From: a bacterium
Lineage (GTDB): Bacteria; UBP4; UBA4092; JAOAEQ01
Length of the DNA stretch: 64,000 nt
Assembly: GCA_026416715.1 (NCBI GenBank)
Contig: JAOAEQ010000001.1
Span: 1-64,000 of the forward strand
Direction: 5' to 3'
The notes beneath the pieces are model-generated. The model saw only the letters and a list, made by a program, of their open reading frames with translations, did no database searches and had not been told where the DNA came from. Position 1 is the first letter of the stretch, and each line of letters starts with the position of its first letter. This document shows, piece after piece, positions 1 through 10,231 of the stretch. The translations under genes were made by a program, and so were the position numbers.

Positions 1-17
1 GTCCCTACTTCAATCAA

Positions 18-662
18 CTAATTATTGATAATTTCGTTTGCGATTCCGTTCGGATAATCGAGTTTGCCTGGTCCGCCGAATCGAATAATATCTCCATTAC
101 TAATGGTTCCATTCGTCGGGTCATAATAGTTTGGCCAACCTGTTACCCCTGAAGACCATGGTTTCCAAGTTCCATAAGGTGAATCCCATGATTTTGCATA
201 GTCTTGCTTTAAATCTGGACCCGCACTCGACATTCGCCACGCTCGACCCCAAGTATGCCCACCCCATGATTGTCGTGGATTTGACGAAACATCAATAAAA
301 TACTGTTCATCAAAATAATCATAGGTATCGTAGATAAACGGGTCTCGTGCTGGGTCTGGGAACGGATCTTTTGGTACGCGAGTAATATATGCTACTGGTG
401 TAGTAATCGCCCAGAACCGCCAGCTACACGGTCTACCTTGAGGGGTAGAAGGAGTCCAACGATAACTAGGATAACAGTTATAATCGGTATAATAAGCTTC
501 GCAACCAGTAGCAAGCGTCTTCATTTCACCTTTGGCACGGGATACTTTCGACCGAGTCTGTGCAGCGAGAAAGTTCGGAATCGCAATTGCCGCTAAAATC
601 GCAATAATCGCTACGACAATTAACAACTCAATTAAGGTAAATCCATATTTTTGTTTATGCAT
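18..662 (-). CDS. Type IV prepilin / GspG-like pseudopilin
   Basis: Exported pilin-like subunit that would be cleaved and N-methylated by a prepilin peptidase and assembled into a type IV pilus or type II pseudopilus. Seen: a short basic leader ending in G, then the FTLIELLIVVAIIAILAAIA hydrophobic helix with Glu at mature position 5, followed by 'FLAAQTRSK' and an aromatic-rich globular C-terminal domain of about 170 residues containing many D/P/W/Y residues. The start chosen is the ATG at 662, seven bases downstream of AGGAGGTG. A GTG four codons further upstream overlaps that Shine-Dalgarno sequence and is unlikely. A sigma70-like promoter lies just upstream. A PilP/PilQ-like secretin operon is at the other end of the window, so this could be its substrate, but adjacency does not prove it. 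Product class is secure; pilus versus pseudopilus is not. Confidence 0.88.
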   Translation of the reverse strand: MHKQKYGFTLIELLIVVAIIAILAAIAIPNFLAAQTRSKVSRAKGEMKTLATGCEAYYTDYNCYPSYRWTPSTPQGRPCSWRFWAITTPVAYITRVPKDPFPDPARDPFIYDTYDYFDEQYFIDVSSNPRQSWGGHTWGRAWRMSSAGPDLKQDYAKSWDSPYGTWKPWSSGVTGWPNYYDPTNGTISNGDIIRFGGPGKLDYPNGIANEIINN

Positions 663-715
663 GTTTGATTTCACCTCCTTTTTGATATAAATTCTGTTTC
701 GGATTTCAATTTATA

Positions 716-744
716 ACTATAGCACTTTTAATTAAATTAGTCAA
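716..744 (-). promoter_or_regulatory. Sigma70-type promoter of the prepilin gene
   Basis: On the minus strand, TTGACT (739-744) and TATAGT (716-721) are separated by exactly 17 bases, and the -10 box is preceded by TGC, so it is also an extended -10. Transcription would start near 709 and give a leader of about 45 bases carrying the AGGAGGTG of the pilin. This is the best consensus promoter in the window. Confidence 0.7.
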
Positions 745-834
745 GTAGGAAAAGATATTTTAGGGGGTAATCTGATAAATTCGGATTATTCCAATATTGC
801 AGAGATAAAAGAATAATCAATCGAGGAGGAAGAT

Positions 835-1131
835 TTACTCCGATTTCTTTTGAGAGGTTTCTTTCTGAACTGAAGAAGTATCAGCGGATTTACTTGATGA
901 AGAAGCATCGGTTTTTTCTGCGGAAGCTTTCTTTTTATAATCTTCGCTACGATAATCGGTAATATAGAAACCGCTACCTTTAAAAATAAATCCTGCTCCC
1001 GGACTAATCAACCGTTGAACTTTTCCGTTCCGTTTACATTTCGGACAAGTTCGAATCGGTGGTTCCGTTATTTTTTGAAATTCTTCAAACTTATATCCGC
1101 AATGTTCACAGAGATATTCGTAGGTTGGCAT
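835..1131 (-). CDS. FmdB-family putative regulatory zinc-ribbon protein
   Basis: Small zinc-ribbon protein. The family is named after FmdB of methylotrophs but has no firmly established function. Seen: it begins MPTYEYLCEHCG, the family hallmark, with CxxC (EHCG) and CPKC pairs about 20 residues apart forming one zinc site, followed by the typical RLISPGAGFIFKGSGFY segment. The C-terminal 30 residues are low-complexity Ser/Lys/Thr. I start at 1131 because the family always begins at MPTYEY; 14 further codons upstream are open but run into the intergenic hairpin. It lies downstream of groES-groEL on the same strand, and its Shine-Dalgarno AGGA sits inside the 3' arm of a stable hairpin (1142-1197). 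Confidence 0.85.
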   Translation of the reverse strand: MPTYEYLCEHCGYKFEEFQKITEPPIRTCPKCKRNGKVQRLISPGAGFIFKGSGFYITDYRSEDYKKKASAEKTDASSSSKSADTSSVQKETSQKKSE

Positions 1132-1141
1132 ATGAAAAACA

Positions 1142-1197
1142 GTCCTAAGTTCTAAGGCATTCGTCTCAACCACAGACGATACCCTAGAACTTAGGAC
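1142..1197 (-). promoter_or_regulatory. Hairpin between groEL and fmdB that covers the fmdB ribosome-binding site
   Basis: A 13-base perfect inverted repeat (1142-1154 with 1185-1197), extended by two more G-C pairs after one mismatch, encloses a second 6-bp stem (1161-1166 with 1174-1179). In the transcript the 3' arm ends TTAGGAC, followed by TGTTTTT and the fmdB ATG. The structure could act as a leaky terminator after groEL, as an RBS-occluding element, or both. Confidence 0.5.
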
Positions 1198-1248
1198 GAA
1201 CTTATCTACTTACGAATTTTGATGCGACTTTTGCCGCCTTTTAACCTT

Positions 1249-2904
<1,656 letters not shown>

Positions 2905-2912
2905 TTAAACCT

Positions 2913-2998
2913 CCAAATCCAAAATTTACACTCCAAAGTCCAAATAAATCATTTTAATCCTTGATTGATTAAGTGATTTATTTGACATTTGGATTTGG
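2913..2998. repeat. Long imperfect palindrome in the groES-groEL spacer
   Basis: Outer arms CCAAATCCAAA (2913-2923) and TTTGGATTTGG (2988-2998) are perfect complements, as are the inner arms 2941-2951 and 2974-2984 (CAAATAAATCA / TGATTTATTTG). It lies inside an expected bicistronic mRNA, without a T-run, so it looks like a processing or stability element, or a REP-like insertion, rather than a terminator. Confidence 0.6.
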
Positions 2999-3008
2999 GA
3001 TTTTCCAT

Positions 3009-3302
3009 TTATTCTATGATTCCTAAAACATCTTCTTCCCGCATGATGAGATATTCTTCATCACCGAGTTTAACTTCATTACCTGAATATTTCCCGAATA
3101 GGATTTTATCACCTTTTTTAAGTTCCATCGGGATTTTCTTGCCGGAATCATCAACTCGACCCGGACCAACCGCAATCACTTCACCCTGTTGCGGTTTTTC
3201 TTTTGCGGTATCCGGAATAATGATTCCGCCTTTTTTAACTTCTTCTTCTTCAATTCGTTTGACCAGAATACGGTCACCTAATGGTTTTATCTTAATTGCC
3301 AT
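3009..3302 (-). CDS. groES: Co-chaperonin GroES (Hsp10)
   Basis: Heptameric lid of the GroEL chamber. The 97 residues match the family length. It starts [16 protein letters not shown], contains the mobile-loop region ([31 protein letters not shown]) and the [23 protein letters not shown] roof and core strands. The Shine-Dalgarno GAAAGGAG is 10 bases upstream of ATG. It is the first gene of the groES-groEL pair; fmdB may be co-transcribed behind them. A second strong Shine-Dalgarno-like AAGGAGGTG occurs about 80 bases upstream but is not followed by a usable start codon. Confidence 0.97.
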   Translation of the reverse strand: MAIKIKPLGDRILVKRIEEEEVKKGGIIIPDTAKEKPQQGEVIAVGPGRVDDSGKKIPMELKKGDKILFGKYSGNEVKLGDEEYLIMREEDVLGIIE

Positions 3303-3933
3303 AATGTTCTTCGACTCCTTTCCTCAAAAATTTTTTAGCGTAACTAGGTTTGGTTAGTTCAAGGTTGGGTAATAATGAATTCACCTCCTTTTCAACACAT
3401 AATTTATCGTTGTAAATAATAACTATTATGGTATTGATTTATCTAGGGTTATGTTTTATAGATATTATTGAGACTGGCTATATAATAAGAAATGGCGTAC
3501 CATTGAAAAGCAACTTCTATGCCGATAAAAAATAATTTATTATTTGCCTAGGGTAATCTTGTTCATGCATTTAATAAACGATTGAATTTATTGAGTATTA
3601 TAGTTGACCAAGTTATTGTCAAATTTTTATAACTTTTTTTCATGGTCGAAAGATACTGTTGCGACTACGCCATTTTGGCACGAACGCCCAGACAAGTGCA
3701 TCCTATTCTCTGTCATATTGGCTATTGTATCTGATTTATACTGGAGAGGAAACGGAATTGAACTGATCAATTCCGTTCCAAAGCCGTTTGATGTAAACAA
3801 TGCTTAATAAAATGATATTGATTTTTTTCCATAGAGACGCCAATCTTACTTATGATGAGAAATAAGTCACATACTTTATTGGTTTTTTGAAAAGAAAATT
3901 ATAGAATATAATAATTCTGATAATTAAATATTG
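3303..3933. other. Long intergenic region without a convincing gene
   Basis: About 650 bases between the divergent groES and DUF1460 genes. The only open frame (3604-3807, TTG start) has no Shine-Dalgarno sequence and protein-unlike composition. What stands out is a strong hairpin at 3748-3779 (14-base and 13-base arms with one bulge, loop ACTGA). The groES promoter must lie here, but no good -35/-10 pair and no CIRCE was seen. Confidence 0.5.
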
Positions 3934-3942
3934 TGCTACAAT
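3934..3942 (+). promoter_or_regulatory. Extended -10 promoter of the DUF1460 gene
   Basis: TGC-TACAAT lies about 34 bases before the ATG, leaving room for a short leader that carries GAAAGGAAA. No recognisable -35 box, as is usual for extended -10 promoters. Confidence 0.4.
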
Positions 3943-3975
3943 ATTACCCAAAACTGTTAAGAAAGGAAACTGTTT

Positions 3976-5076
3976 ATGTTTCGGAATTACCCAATGTATC
4001 TATCAGTATTTACGTTCTATTTCATTTTTCTTGGTTTGAGCTATAGTATCGCAAAAACGAAAATAACTCTTACTGAACAGGATAAACTCATTGCGCTTGA
4101 ACTGAACATCAAACCGGATAAACTCGCTGAATTAAAAGCAAAACCGATGTATAAATTTTCAGAGAAAGATTTAGATATTTATCTCGGGTATATCCAAAAA
4201 GCGGAACCGAACCTACGTAATCGCGTTGTCCATCTTGGCCGGAAAAATATCGGACAACCATATAAAATATATCTACTCGGTGAGTTCCCGTTCGAACTCT
4301 ATGATGCTGACCCGATGTATTGCTTGAAACAGAGCGATTGTGTCGTTTTCTCTGAGCATACGTATGCGATGGCGTTAGCGAAAAACTGGCGTGAATTTTT
4401 CGTTCTCTTGCAACGGATACGATACAAAAATGGCGAAATCGGTATGCTTACTCGTAACCATTACACGGAAGCAGATTGGGATATTAACAACTCTTGGTTG
4501 GTAGAAGATATCACGGAAGAATTGGTCGGGAACCGAGCGGCAACGTTCTCTGCGGATATCAACCGGGCAGCATTTTTCGAAAAATATCATATCGGACAAG
4601 ATATTCCGATTCAGAAATTTTCAACGAAATATATCCCCTGCGAACTTATTCCGGAAGTTCTTGATAAATTGCAAAACGGCGATTTCGTTAATGTGGTTCG
4701 TGGTTACGATGCCCCGAGTTGGGTCGGCCATACCGGATTGATCGCTATCGCTCCAGATGGCACAGTCGATTTCCTGCATTCAACTCCACCGAAAGTAACT
4801 GAACAACCGCTATTAGAATATATGAATAAAGCGGTTAGCCGCTGGGCTGAAATTGATAAACATAACGCGTATGTTGATGAAATGAAGAAAAAAGGGATAA
4901 CCTATGAACGGAAAGGGTTTTTCCGTAAAAAAGTAGCATTAAAAAAACAAGCGAAATTATACGGATTCAAATTTTTACGGCTGCGCGATAATCCGCTTGA
5001 TGAACTTCGTAAACTCGATGGAGCTGATACTCCTCGAGTGACTGCACCATTAGGATTATTGAAAAACCATGAATAA
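3976..5076 (+). CDS. DUF1460 family, N-acetylmuramoyl-L-alanine amidase-like exported protein
   Basis: Predicted periplasmic NlpC/P60-superfamily cysteine hydrolase, probably acting on peptidoglycan stem peptides (family inference). Seen: a signal peptide or anchor helix (residues about 8-26), the catalytic-Cys motif SDCVVFSEHTYAMAL with Cys122, and a conserved GHTGLIAIAPDG segment around residue 252 that would supply the catalytic His. The 366-residue length fits the family. The GAAAGGAAA ribosome-binding site precedes ATG. The C-terminal 80 residues are rich in Lys/Arg and have no recognised motif. It is followed by an intergenic palindrome and then, on the same strand, an MBL exonuclease-like gene; co-transcription is uncertain. 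Confidence 0.8.
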   Translation: MFRNYPMYLSVFTFYFIFLGLSYSIAKTKITLTEQDKLIALELNIKPDKLAELKAKPMYKFSEKDLDIYLGYIQKAEPNLRNRVVHLGRKNIGQPYKIYLLGEFPFELYDADPMYCLKQSDCVVFSEHTYAMALAKNWREFFVLLQRIRYKNGEIGMLTRNHYTEADWDINNSWLVEDITEELVGNRAATFSADINRAAFFEKYHIGQDIPIQKFSTKYIPCELIPEVLDKLQNGDFVNVVRGYDAPSWVGHTGLIAIAPDGTVDFLHSTPPKVTEQPLLEYMNKAVSRWAEIDKHNAYVDEMKKKGITYERKGFFRKKVALKKQAKLYGFKFLRLRDNPLDELRKLDGADTPRVTAPLGLLKNHE

Positions 5077-5105
5077 TGCTAAGCGTTTTTTACAGACGAA
5101 TTTTT

Positions 5106-5179
5106 TTGCGCGCTTTGCGATTTGCTTTCTTATATAATTTAACCGCAAAGAACGCAAAGTATATGCGCAAAGTTCGCAA
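5106..5179. repeat. Intergenic palindrome, 'ACCGCAAAGAACGCAAAG' family
   Basis: Arms 5106-5119 (TTGCGCGCTTTGCG) and 5166-5179 (CGCAAAGTTCGCAA) are complementary at 12 of 14 positions. The right half contains the word AACCGCAAAGAACGCAAAG, which recurs in variant form at several other gene junctions in the window. Confidence 0.65.
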
Positions 5180-5193
5180 CGTAAATCTTATCA

Positions 5194-6189
5194 ATGAAAT
5201 TAAGTCATCGGATTGAGTGGGATAACGGGGTTCATATTAATGGATTAAATTTAGTGCTGGATGCAACGAAATCGGTTCCGTGTGCATTCGTTTCCCATGC
5301 GCATACTGACCATTTCGCTAACCATGGATCGATTCTCGCTTCTGCACCAACCGCGAAACTTTGCGCCGCCCGACTGAAGTCGAAATCACGCCTACCGAAA
5401 TTTAAGGAAATGAGATATAACCATCCTATCTTGTTTCATGATACCCACGTAGAACTACTTCCTGCAGGACATATTCTCGGTTCATCGCAGATTCGAATTA
5501 CTTCAGGAAATCAAACGCTACTCTACACTGGCGATTTCAGATTATATCCGAGTTTAACCGCTGAACCGATTATCATCAAATCGGCGGATATTCTGGTTAT
5601 GGATGCAACCTATGGTGACCCGATGTACATTTTCCCTCCCCGAGAAAGAGAATTGATCCGATTAACGAATTACCTTGATACCTGCTTATCGCATCACGTT
5701 ACCCCGGTTCTATTAGCGTATACGCTCGGGAAAGCGCAGGAGATACTTAAATACCTTGGCGATATCGGCTATCATTTAACTGTCCACCCTAAAATTGCAG
5801 AGTTAGCTGATGTATATACCCAATTCGGAATCACGTTTGCACCCTATAAGAAATTGAATGAAAAAACAGTCGCTCTACCCAACCGAGTTCTACTTGTTCC
5901 ACCGAATGGGCAGAAGAATGAACTCGTTGGTTCTATTCGGAAGAAAAGTGTTGCAATTCTTACCGGCTGGGCAGTAGATGATTCTGCAAAATATCGCTAT
6001 CACGCCGATGAACAATTCATTATTAGTGACCATGCAGATTTTCAAGAACTGATTGATTTCGTTCAGTTGGTTAATCCGCGATTGGTTTATATCTGTAATG
6101 GAGAAAAGAATTTCGTTAAATATCTCAGAAAATTAGGATTCAATGCTCAACTGCTGGAACGAACTAGACAACTGAATCTATTTGAATAA
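5194..6189 (+). CDS. MBL-fold beta-CASP-like exonuclease / mRNA 3'-processing-factor family protein
   Basis: Cytosolic metallo-beta-lactamase-fold nuclease related to the YSH1/CPSF and DNA-ligase-associated exonuclease families; the substrate here is unknown. Seen: the di-zinc motif HAHTDH at residues 35-40, AGHILGS near 100, a TGDFR metal-binding segment near 118, and the late SDHADF motif near 280 typical of beta-CASP-type enzymes. The 331 residues match the short members. There is no signal peptide. No DNA ligase gene lies beside it, so the ligase-linked role cannot be assigned. It ends just before another palindrome. Confidence 0.8.
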   Translation: MKLSHRIEWDNGVHINGLNLVLDATKSVPCAFVSHAHTDHFANHGSILASAPTAKLCAARLKSKSRLPKFKEMRYNHPILFHDTHVELLPAGHILGSSQIRITSGNQTLLYTGDFRLYPSLTAEPIIIKSADILVMDATYGDPMYIFPPRERELIRLTNYLDTCLSHHVTPVLLAYTLGKAQEILKYLGDIGYHLTVHPKIAELADVYTQFGITFAPYKKLNEKTVALPNRVLLVPPNGQKNELVGSIRKKSVAILTGWAVDDSAKYRYHADEQFIISDHADFQELIDFVQLVNPRLVYICNGEKNFVKYLRKLGFNAQLLERTRQLNLFE

Positions 6190-6197
6190 CTTAATAG

Positions 6198-6271
6198 CGA
6201 ATATCTCGAATGATAACTAATAACGCGAACAATTACTCATTCAATAGAATCGTTATCGTTCGAGTTATTCG
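6198..6271. repeat. Imperfect palindrome between the MBL and nitroreductase genes
   Basis: Twenty-base arms 6198-6217 and 6252-6271 are complementary at 18 of 20 positions (CGAATATCTCGAATGATAAC against GTTATCGTTCGAGTTATTCG), with a 34-base loop. No T-run follows. Confidence 0.65.
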
Positions 6272-6288
6272 TTCATGGGAGGTTACCA

Positions 6289-6864
6289 ATGAATGTTTAC
6301 GAAGCTATAATCAATCGCCGGTCTATCCGCCGGTATCAGCAGAAACCGATTGATGAAACGATTCTCGAAAAACTGGTTAACGCTGCGCGATTAGCGCCCT
6401 CCGCAGCGAATTTGCAACCCTGCGAATATATTATTGTTCATGATAAAGCTATTGTTGACCAAATTTTCCCTTGTTTAAAATGGGCGGGATATATTGCGCC
6501 GGCTGGCAATCCGCCGGAAGGAGAACGACCAGTAGCATACATCGTGGTTCTCTTAAATCGGAACTGGCGAAAAGAAGGCGGTGAAGTTGATGCAGCCGCT
6601 GCAATCGAGAATATCCTGTTAACTGCGCTTGAAGAAGGCATTGCTTCCTGCTGGATTGTTTCCGTTGATAAACCGAAAGTCCGGCAAATTCTCAATGTTC
6701 CTGATTACTGCGATATAGATTCAGTTATTGCGCTCGGCTATCCGAATGAGAAATCGGTTGTTGAAGAAATGACTGATTCGGTTAAATATTGGAAAGATGA
6801 TTCTGGGATATTCCACGTCCCCAAGCGGAACCTGAACACTATCCTGCACAAGAACAAATATTGA
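6289..6864 (+). CDS. Nitroreductase family protein (FMN-dependent)
   Basis: Flavin oxidoreductase of the NAD(P)H nitroreductase superfamily; the physiological substrate is not predictable. Seen: the N-terminal RRSIRRYQQKPI motif that contacts FMN phosphate, APSAANLQP near residue 45, a dimer-interface helix (AAAIENILLTALEEGIASCW) and the C-terminal VIALGYPNE. It has 191 residues, at the short end of the family, with no ferredoxin domain. GGGAGGTTACCA gives a clear ribosome-binding site. The C-terminal part after YWKD is short and tail-like. Confidence 0.9.
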   Translation: MNVYEAIINRRSIRRYQQKPIDETILEKLVNAARLAPSAANLQPCEYIIVHDKAIVDQIFPCLKWAGYIAPAGNPPEGERPVAYIVVLLNRNWRKEGGEVDAAAAIENILLTALEEGIASCWIVSVDKPKVRQILNVPDYCDIDSVIALGYPNEKSVVEEMTDSVKYWKDDSGIFHVPKRNLNTILHKNKY

Positions 6865-7016
6865 GTAGAAGCCAGGAATCCAGGCAAGTAACCATACAAA
6901 AGGTTCCATTAGCAATGCTCAATTAAAAAAATGAACCTGGAGAATTGAATATTTACGGCGCATATCGTCGAGGATTCCCGGATTCACCCTATATTAAGGT
7001 TAGTTTTATGTTTTTC

Positions 7017-10000
7017 TTATGCCATGCTTTCGTGGTCAGCAACAGGTTTTCTGCGGAAGTGCTGGAGGAATCTTCCGAACTTCTTACTAAATGATTCCAT
7101 ATAGATATAAAACACTGGGGTGATATAGAGGGTAACGAACTGCGAGAAGATTAATCCACCAACGACCGCGAGCCCGAGCGGCTGTCGGGTCTGACCACCG
7201 GCACCAACCCCAAGCGCTATGGGCAGCGTGCCCATTAACGCACACATCGTGGTCATCATAATCGGTCGGAACCGAATCAAACAACCCTGATATATCGCTT
7301 CCGCTGGGGTTTTCCCCTGAGTTCGTTGCGCTTCTAATGCAAAATCAATCATCATAATCGCATTCTTTTTCACCAAGCCAACCAACATTATCACACCGAC
7401 AAACGAATAGATGTTCAGTTCAACTCCGAATAGTAATAGAGTCAATAACGCACCGATTCCAGCAGATGGTAACCCTGATAAAATCGTTATCGGATGTGCA
7501 TAACTTTCATACAGTATTCCCAAAACGAGATAAATCACTAGAATTGCCATAACCAACAATATCCCTAACCCCTTCATCGACGACTGGAACGCTTGTGCGC
7601 TGCCAGCGAAATTGGTGCTGATTGAATCAGGTAAAACTTGTCGCGCCGCCGCTTGCACCTTATCCACCGCTTCACCTAAACTCACGCCCGGTTTTAGATT
7701 GAATGAGAGTGTTACGGAAGGTAGCTGCCCAGCATGATTGATTGATTGTGGACCTAACCCTTGAGATACATTCGCTACCGCATCTAACGGAACCAGATTT
7801 CCATTACTCGACCGAATATAAAGCATCGATAACGATGAGGGGTCGGCTTGATATTGGTCTTCGATTTCCATAATCACTGGATAATCGTTATTCGGTGCGT
7901 AAATGGTTGAAATCTGCCGAGAGCCATATGCGGTATAGAGCGTCTGCTCAAGCTGGTGCGGAGTTATTCCAAGCGCCATCGCTTTGTCCCGATTAATCTG
8001 AATATTCAGTTGTGGATTTCTTAACTGCAAATCACTGGCTACATCTTCTAATTCTGGCATCATTTTCAGCCGCTGCTCGAATAAACTTGCATAATAATAG
8101 AGTTCTCTGGTATCCGGACTCTGGAGCGTAAATTGATAGAGACTCCGCGAAGAAATACCACCGATTCGAATCGGAGGCGGATTGGTAAGATAAACTTTAA
8201 TCCCGGGAATTTTCGCTAGTTTCGGCCGGAGTTCTTGAATAATCTGGTCAGGGGTAAGTTTCCGTTCTTCTCTGGGTTTCAGTCGCATCGAAATCCCGCC
8301 GGAATTACCGCTTACCCGTGACATAAATCTATCGATATTCGGATTGTTGCGAATAATATCGACTACTGCTTGTTGATGTCGTACCATTTCAGGATATGGT
8401 ATTCCTTGCATCGCTTCAATAGATGCGGTTATCATACCGACATCTCCACTCGGAAGAAATCCTTTTGGGATAATGATAAAGAGGTACACGGTAACTATCA
8501 GCATCAATAGAGCCGAGATTATAGTTGCCCGTCGATATTTCAGCACAAGTTTCAAACTCCAATCATACGCATTCAACATCGCTTTAAATGCTTTTTCAGA
8601 TGCAATAAATAGCCGGCTATGTTTCATCTCTCCCGGTGGACGGAGAAATCGACCGCTTAGCATCGGGGTTAACGTTAACGAAACAACCCCGGAAACGAGA
8701 ATCGCTGAAGTGATAGTCACGGCAAACTCGTGAAATAATCGCCCGATAATCCCACCCATGAAAAGGATGGGGATAAATACCGCAGCGAGCGATAGGGTCA
8801 TCGAGAGAATCGTAAACCCGATTTCTTTCGACCCTTTAAACGCTGCTTCTAACGGTTTCTCTCCTTGTTCCATATGCCGCACAATGTTTTCTAGCATAAC
8901 AATTGCATCATCCACCACGAATCCGACTGATAGCGTTAATGCCATGAGCGACAAATTATCTAAGCTATATCCGAATAGATACATCACCGCAAACGTTCCG
9001 ACAATTGATATTGGTAGTGCTAGACTCGGAATAATTGTTGCGGATACATTCCGTAAAAAGAGAAAGATTACCAGGATAACTAGGAAAACAGTCAGGGTTA
9101 GTGTAAATTTAACATCATTAACCGATTCTTTGATTGACTCCGAGCGGTCATAGAGAATTTCCATATTGACTGAAGCTGGGATATACTGGCGTAATGTTGG
9201 CAGCAATTCTCGAATTGCATTTGCTACTTCAACCGTATTCGTTCCCGGTTGACGTTGAATTGCGAGAACGATTGCGCGTTTATCGATATACCAAGCAGCG
9301 GACCGTTTATTCTCTACACTATCAACGACCTTCGCAATCGCTTCTAAACGGACAGGACTTCCATTCTTATACGTTACAATAACCGGACGATACGCTTCCG
9401 CTTCTGTAATCTGCCCATCCGCTTCAATAGTCAGTGTCTGCTGGGCGCCATAAAGGGTTCCGGTAGGCATATTTACGTTTGCTTTCTGTACTGCGGAGAC
9501 AACTTCATCAATCGCAATACCTTTTGCCGCCAGCAATTGCGGAGCAAGTTGAATCCTGACCGCATATTTCTGTCCACCGTATACCATAACTTGGGCAACG
9601 CCATTCACCATTGAAAGACGTTGCGCTAAAATGGTTTCTGCATATTCATTGAGCATATACAGCGGGAGTGTGGACGAATATAATGCAATCATAACAATCG
9701 GCGCATCCGCTGGATTAACTTTTTGGAACGATGGCGGGGTCGGCATTTCGGACGGAAGCGACCGAAGTGCACGAGATATCGCCGCTTGTACATCTTGTGC
9801 CGCAGCGTCAATATCTCGACTTAAATTGAACTGGATGGTTATTTGAGTATTCCCCTGCGAACTAACGGAGTTCATTGAATCTATTCCTGCGATAGTCGAA
9901 AACCGTTTCTCTAATGGGGTAGCAACAGACGCCGCCATCGTTTCCGGACTGGCACCGGGGAGACTTGCAGAAACCTGTATTGTCGGGAAATCTACGTTCG

Positions 10001-10112
10001 GTAGGTCGCTTACTGGCAACGACCGATACCCGATTATGCCAAATATCATTATTCCGAGCATAACCAGACTGGTCATTACCGGCCGACGTATGAAAATCTC
10101 TGAAATGTTCAT
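7017..10112 (-). CDS. RND multidrug efflux pump, inner-membrane permease (HAE1 / MdtB-like)
   Basis: Proton-driven inner-membrane component of a tripartite exporter (AcrB/MdtBC superfamily). Seen: the N-terminal NISEIFIRRPVMTSLVM start, twelve-helix RND architecture with two large periplasmic loops, and the FVVDDAIVMLEN motif in TM4 with the paired Asp proton relay. FVGVIMLVGLVKKNAIMMIDFA lies in the second half. I use the ATG at 10112; eight further upstream codons begin with TTG. It is the last gene of a minus-strand operon after an outer-membrane channel and a lipoprotein adaptor, so the three can form one complete pump. The sequence around LPVSDLPNVDFPTIQV resembles the MdtB/MdtC branch; drugs versus lipids as substrates cannot be told. 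Confidence 0.96.
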   Translation of the reverse strand: MNISEIFIRRPVMTSLVMLGIMIFGIIGYRSLPVSDLPNVDFPTIQVSASLPGASPETMAASVATPLEKRFSTIAGIDSMNSVSSQGNTQITIQFNLSRDIDAAAQDVQAAISRALRSLPSEMPTPPSFQKVNPADAPIVMIALYSSTLPLYMLNEYAETILAQRLSMVNGVAQVMVYGGQKYAVRIQLAPQLLAAKGIAIDEVVSAVQKANVNMPTGTLYGAQQTLTIEADGQITEAEAYRPVIVTYKNGSPVRLEAIAKVVDSVENKRSAAWYIDKRAIVLAIQRQPGTNTVEVANAIRELLPTLRQYIPASVNMEILYDRSESIKESVNDVKFTLTLTVFLVILVIFLFLRNVSATIIPSLALPISIVGTFAVMYLFGYSLDNLSLMALTLSVGFVVDDAIVMLENIVRHMEQGEKPLEAAFKGSKEIGFTILSMTLSLAAVFIPILFMGGIIGRLFHEFAVTITSAILVSGVVSLTLTPMLSGRFLRPPGEMKHSRLFIASEKAFKAMLNAYDWSLKLVLKYRRATIISALLMLIVTVYLFIIIPKGFLPSGDVGMITASIEAMQGIPYPEMVRHQQAVVDIIRNNPNIDRFMSRVSGNSGGISMRLKPREERKLTPDQIIQELRPKLAKIPGIKVYLTNPPPIRIGGISSRSLYQFTLQSPDTRELYYYASLFEQRLKMMPELEDVASDLQLRNPQLNIQINRDKAMALGITPHQLEQTLYTAYGSRQISTIYAPNNDYPVIMEIEDQYQADPSSLSMLYIRSSNGNLVPLDAVANVSQGLGPQSINHAGQLPSVTLSFNLKPGVSLGEAVDKVQAAARQVLPDSISTNFAGSAQAFQSSMKGLGILLVMAILVIYLVLGILYESYAHPITILSGLPSAGIGALLTLLLFGVELNIYSFVGVIMLVGLVKKNAIMMIDFALEAQRTQGKTPAEAIYQGCLIRFRPIMMTTMCALMGTLPIALGVGAGGQTRQPLGLAVVGGLIFSQFVTLYITPVFYIYMESFSKKFGRFLQHFRRKPVADHESMA

Positions 10113-10231
10113 TAGAAAACCAAACGCTAAATGCAATCTTCGCTAGACTAAAGTTAAAAATGCTCTGCTATTTTATGCACTTAGCGCACTTATCTTTGCG
10201 TTTTTGTAGGTGAAAATTCTTAATTTTAAAT

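Noticed and set aside
3376-3392. Strong Shine-Dalgarno AAGGAGGTG on the minus strand upstream of groES as a leader peptide start
   Set aside because: The only in-frame start is a GTG inside the Shine-Dalgarno itself; the following frame has 30 codons overlapping groES. Probably a relic or part of a leader.
3303-3470. CIRCE operator or sigma32-type promoter for groESL
   Set aside because: No TTAGCACTC/GAGTGCTAA inverted repeat is found, and no convincing -35/-10 pair was seen.
3604-3807. 67-codon open frame (TTG start) in the groES-DUF1460 gap
   Set aside because: No ribosome-binding site, unusual composition rich in Trp and Phe, and it contains a strong hairpin in its last third.
5106-5179. 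CRISPR array from the repeated ACCGCAAAG words
   Set aside because: The copies are scattered at gene junctions, imperfect, and not regularly spaced with spacers.
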